DNA from: JAWXBK01 sp040878185
Lineage (GTDB): Bacteria > Pseudomonadota > Alphaproteobacteria > Dongiales > Dongiaceae
Direction of reading: 5' to 3'
Assembly: GCA_040878185.1 (NCBI GenBank)
Contig: JBBDMS010000065.1
Location: 1 to 47,838, forward strand
Length of the DNA: 47,838 nucleotides
Numbering within the stretch: the stretch's first letter is position 1; each line of letters starts with the position of its first letter. The position numbers and the translations under genes are program-made. The notes under the pieces were generated by a model. That model did no database searches, was not told the origin of the DNA, and saw nothing but the letters and a program-made list of their open reading frames with translations. Below, in pieces: positions 46,538-47,838 of this stretch.

Positions 46538-47838
46538 TTATTCCGCCGCTTCCTTGCGTGACGCGGCGCGGCCGTAGCCGCCGCCGCCGGGGGTTTCGAT
46601 GACGAACACGTCGCCCGGATTCATCGCGGTTTCCGCCGTCGGTCCGAGTTCCTCGATGCTGCCGTCGGTGCGTTCCACATGGTTGCGCCCGACCTTGCCC
46701 GGTTCGCCGCCCGCCATGCCGTAAGGCGGCACGCGGCGGTGACCGGAGAGGATCGACGCGGTCATCTTTTCGAGAAAGCGCAGACGCCGGATTGCGCCGT
46801 CGCCGCCGCGATGCGCACCAGCACCACCCGAGCCGCGCCGGATCGCGAAACTCTCGAGCAGGATCGGGAAGCGCCATTCCAGCACTTCGGGATCGGTCAG
46901 ACGCGAGTTGGTCATGTGCGTGTGCACCGCATCGGTACCGTCGAAAGTCGCGCCCGCACCCGAGCCGCCGCAGATCGTCTCGTAATACTGATAACGCGCA
47001 TTGCCGAACGTGAGATTGTTCATCGTGCCCTGCGAGGCACCCATGACGCCGAGCGCACCGTAGAGCGCATCGGTGATGCATTGCGAGGTTTCGACATTGC
47101 CGGCGACGACGGCAGCGGGATAAGCGGGCTTCAGCATCGATCCGTCGGGAATGACGATATCGAGCGGCTTGAGGCAGCCCTCGTTCATCGGAATGTCGTC
47201 GTCGACCAATGTGCGGAAGACATAGAGCACGGCCGCGCGACAGACGGCCGAGGGCGCGTTGAAATTGGTGGAGAGCTGGGCGCTGGTGCCGGTGAAGTCG
47301 ACCTTGGCCGAACGCTTCGCGTGATCGACCGAAACGGTGACCGCGATCTTCGCGCCGTCATCCATTTCGTAGACGAAACGCCCGTCGACCATGACGTCGA
47401 GCACGCGGCGCACCTGTTCCTCGGCATTGTCCTGAACATGGCCCATGTAGGCTGCGACCACGTCGAGCCCGAACTGGGACACCATGCGGCGCAGTTCCTG
47501 CACGCCGCGCGCGTTGGCCGCGATCTGGGCGCCCATGTCGGCGACGTTCTGATCGGGATTGCGGGCGGGATACTGGCCCGAGGCGAGCAGCGCGCGCAGT
47601 TCGCGTTCGCGGAAGCGGCCCTTCTCGACCAGCACGAAATCATCGATCAGCACGCCTTCTTCCTCGACGACGCGGCTGGTCGCCGGCATCGAGCCCGGCG
47701 TGGTGCCGCCGATATCGGCATGATGCCCGCGCGAGGCGACATAGAATAGGACTTGGTTGTCGGCCGGCGTGTTGTCGCCATCGCCGGATGCTTCCCCCCT
47801 CACCCTTCCCTCTCCCCCCTCTGGGGGGAGAGGGTTTT
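46538..47838 (-). CDS. Hydantoinase B / oxoprolinase subunit (partial, runs off the window)
   Basis: This is the C-terminal part of an N-methylhydantoinase B/5-oxoprolinase-type subunit (HyuB). Landmarks are FYVASRGHHADIGGTTPGSM, QVRRVLDVMVDG, KVDFTGTSAQLSTNFNAPSA, VVAGNVETSQCITDALYGAL, QYYETICGGSGAGATFDGTD and GAHRGGDGAIRRLRF, then TPGGGGYG near the end. The enzyme, with a HyuA partner normally adjacent, opens hydantoin or oxoproline rings using ATP. The start is outside the window. The frame stays open through the palindromic repeat at 47790-47838, which adds residues reading roughly PLPPEGGEGRVRGEA just before the conserved FYVASRG block. This looks like an in-frame insertion in a surface loop. 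Confidence 0.88.
   Translation of the reverse strand, partial: NPLPPEGGEGRVRGEASGDGDNTPADNQVLFYVASRGHHADIGGTTPGSMPATSRVVEEEGVLIDDFVLVEKGRFRERELRALLASGQYPARNPDQNVADMGAQIAANARGVQELRRMVSQFGLDVVAAYMGHVQDNAEEQVRRVLDVMVDGRFVYEMDDGAKIAVTVSVDHAKRSAKVDFTGTSAQLSTNFNAPSAVCRAAVLYVFRTLVDDDIPMNEGCLKPLDIVIPDGSMLKPAYPAAVVAGNVETSQCITDALYGALGVMGASQGTMNNLTFGNARYQYYETICGGSGAGATFDGTDAVHTHMTNSRLTDPEVLEWRFPILLESFAIRRGSGGAGAHRGGDGAIRRLRFLEKMTASILSGHRRVPPYGMAGGEPGKVGRNHVERTDGSIEELGPTAETAMNPGDVFVIETPGGGGYGRAASRKEAAE
47790..47838. repeat. Palindromic repeat inside the hydantoinase B gene
   Basis: CCCCTCACCCTTCCCTCTCC, then CCCCTCTGGGGGGAGAGGG, nearly matches the unit at 41698-41739. It is read in frame by the minus-strand gene. 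The right end of the unit may lie beyond the window. Confidence 0.75.

Noticed and set aside
1..47838. CRISPR array or prophage in the repeat-rich parts
   Set aside because: The repeats are palindromic, unevenly spaced and without unique spacers of constant length. No integrase, capsid, terminase or cas gene is seen.

Overview
The window is GC-rich chromosomal DNA from an alphaproteobacterium, most likely a member of the Hyphomicrobiales (Rhizobiales). The best marker is a 2875-residue cyclic beta-1,2-glucan synthase (NdvB type). SigF/NrsF with bufferin precursors, MocR and FCD-GntR regulators, and the style of the dispersed palindromic repeats agree with that. I see no rRNA, tRNA, CRISPR array, prophage or complete insertion sequence.

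Layout. 0.1-5.4 kb: two PLP aminotransferases and a SnoaL-like protein on the minus strand, divergent from an Asp/Glu racemase-superfamily enzyme across a GTATAC-centred palindrome, then a GntR/FCD regulator. 5.5-6.3 kb: a two-gene module (SeqA-like N-terminus plus RAMA domain; DUF7662-like protein) with its own promoter and operator-like repeats. 6.3-15.7 kb: flavodoxin-like protein and NdvB. 15.9-20.6 kb: two secreted COG4315 proteins, a Crp/Fnr regulator, small envelope or stress genes, and decayed-looking entericidin and CsbD genes. 20.7-23.7 kb: SigF/NrsF with two bufferin precursors and DoxX, but no MNIO maturation enzyme. 23.7-31.2 kb: a probable seven-gene minus-strand operon (Pot-type ABC transporter, DUF1989, LigB-type dioxygenase, TauE/SafE permease) divergent from a DeoR regulator over a three-arm operator. 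31.3-43.9 kb: omega-amino-acid aminotransferase, a second Pot-type transporter, a MocR regulator, sulfoacetaldehyde acetyltransferase (xsc), a disrupted acetate kinase and a TauE/SafE permease. 43.9-47.8 kb: a small inverted-repeat element, an ATP-grasp-like protein, dodecin, an AhpD-like protein and the C-terminal part of a hydantoinase B/oxoprolinase.

How the genes fit together. The 31-44 kb block reads as an aminosulfonate (taurine-type) dissimilation locus: uptake by a Pot-family ABC system, transamination to sulfoacetaldehyde, cleavage by Xsc to acetyl phosphate and sulfite, and export of sulfite by TauE/SafE. Acetate kinase would have made ATP from acetyl phosphate, but its gene is split by a G/C-rich palindromic repeat. 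The same mosaic repeat family forms the tail of the racemase-like gene and runs in frame through the hydantoinase B gene at the right edge. The 20.7-23.7 kb block looks like a metal- or redox-stress regulon in which SigF, held by the membrane protein NrsF, would read a shared GTAACCTTT...CGAACCT promoter in front of both bufferin genes.
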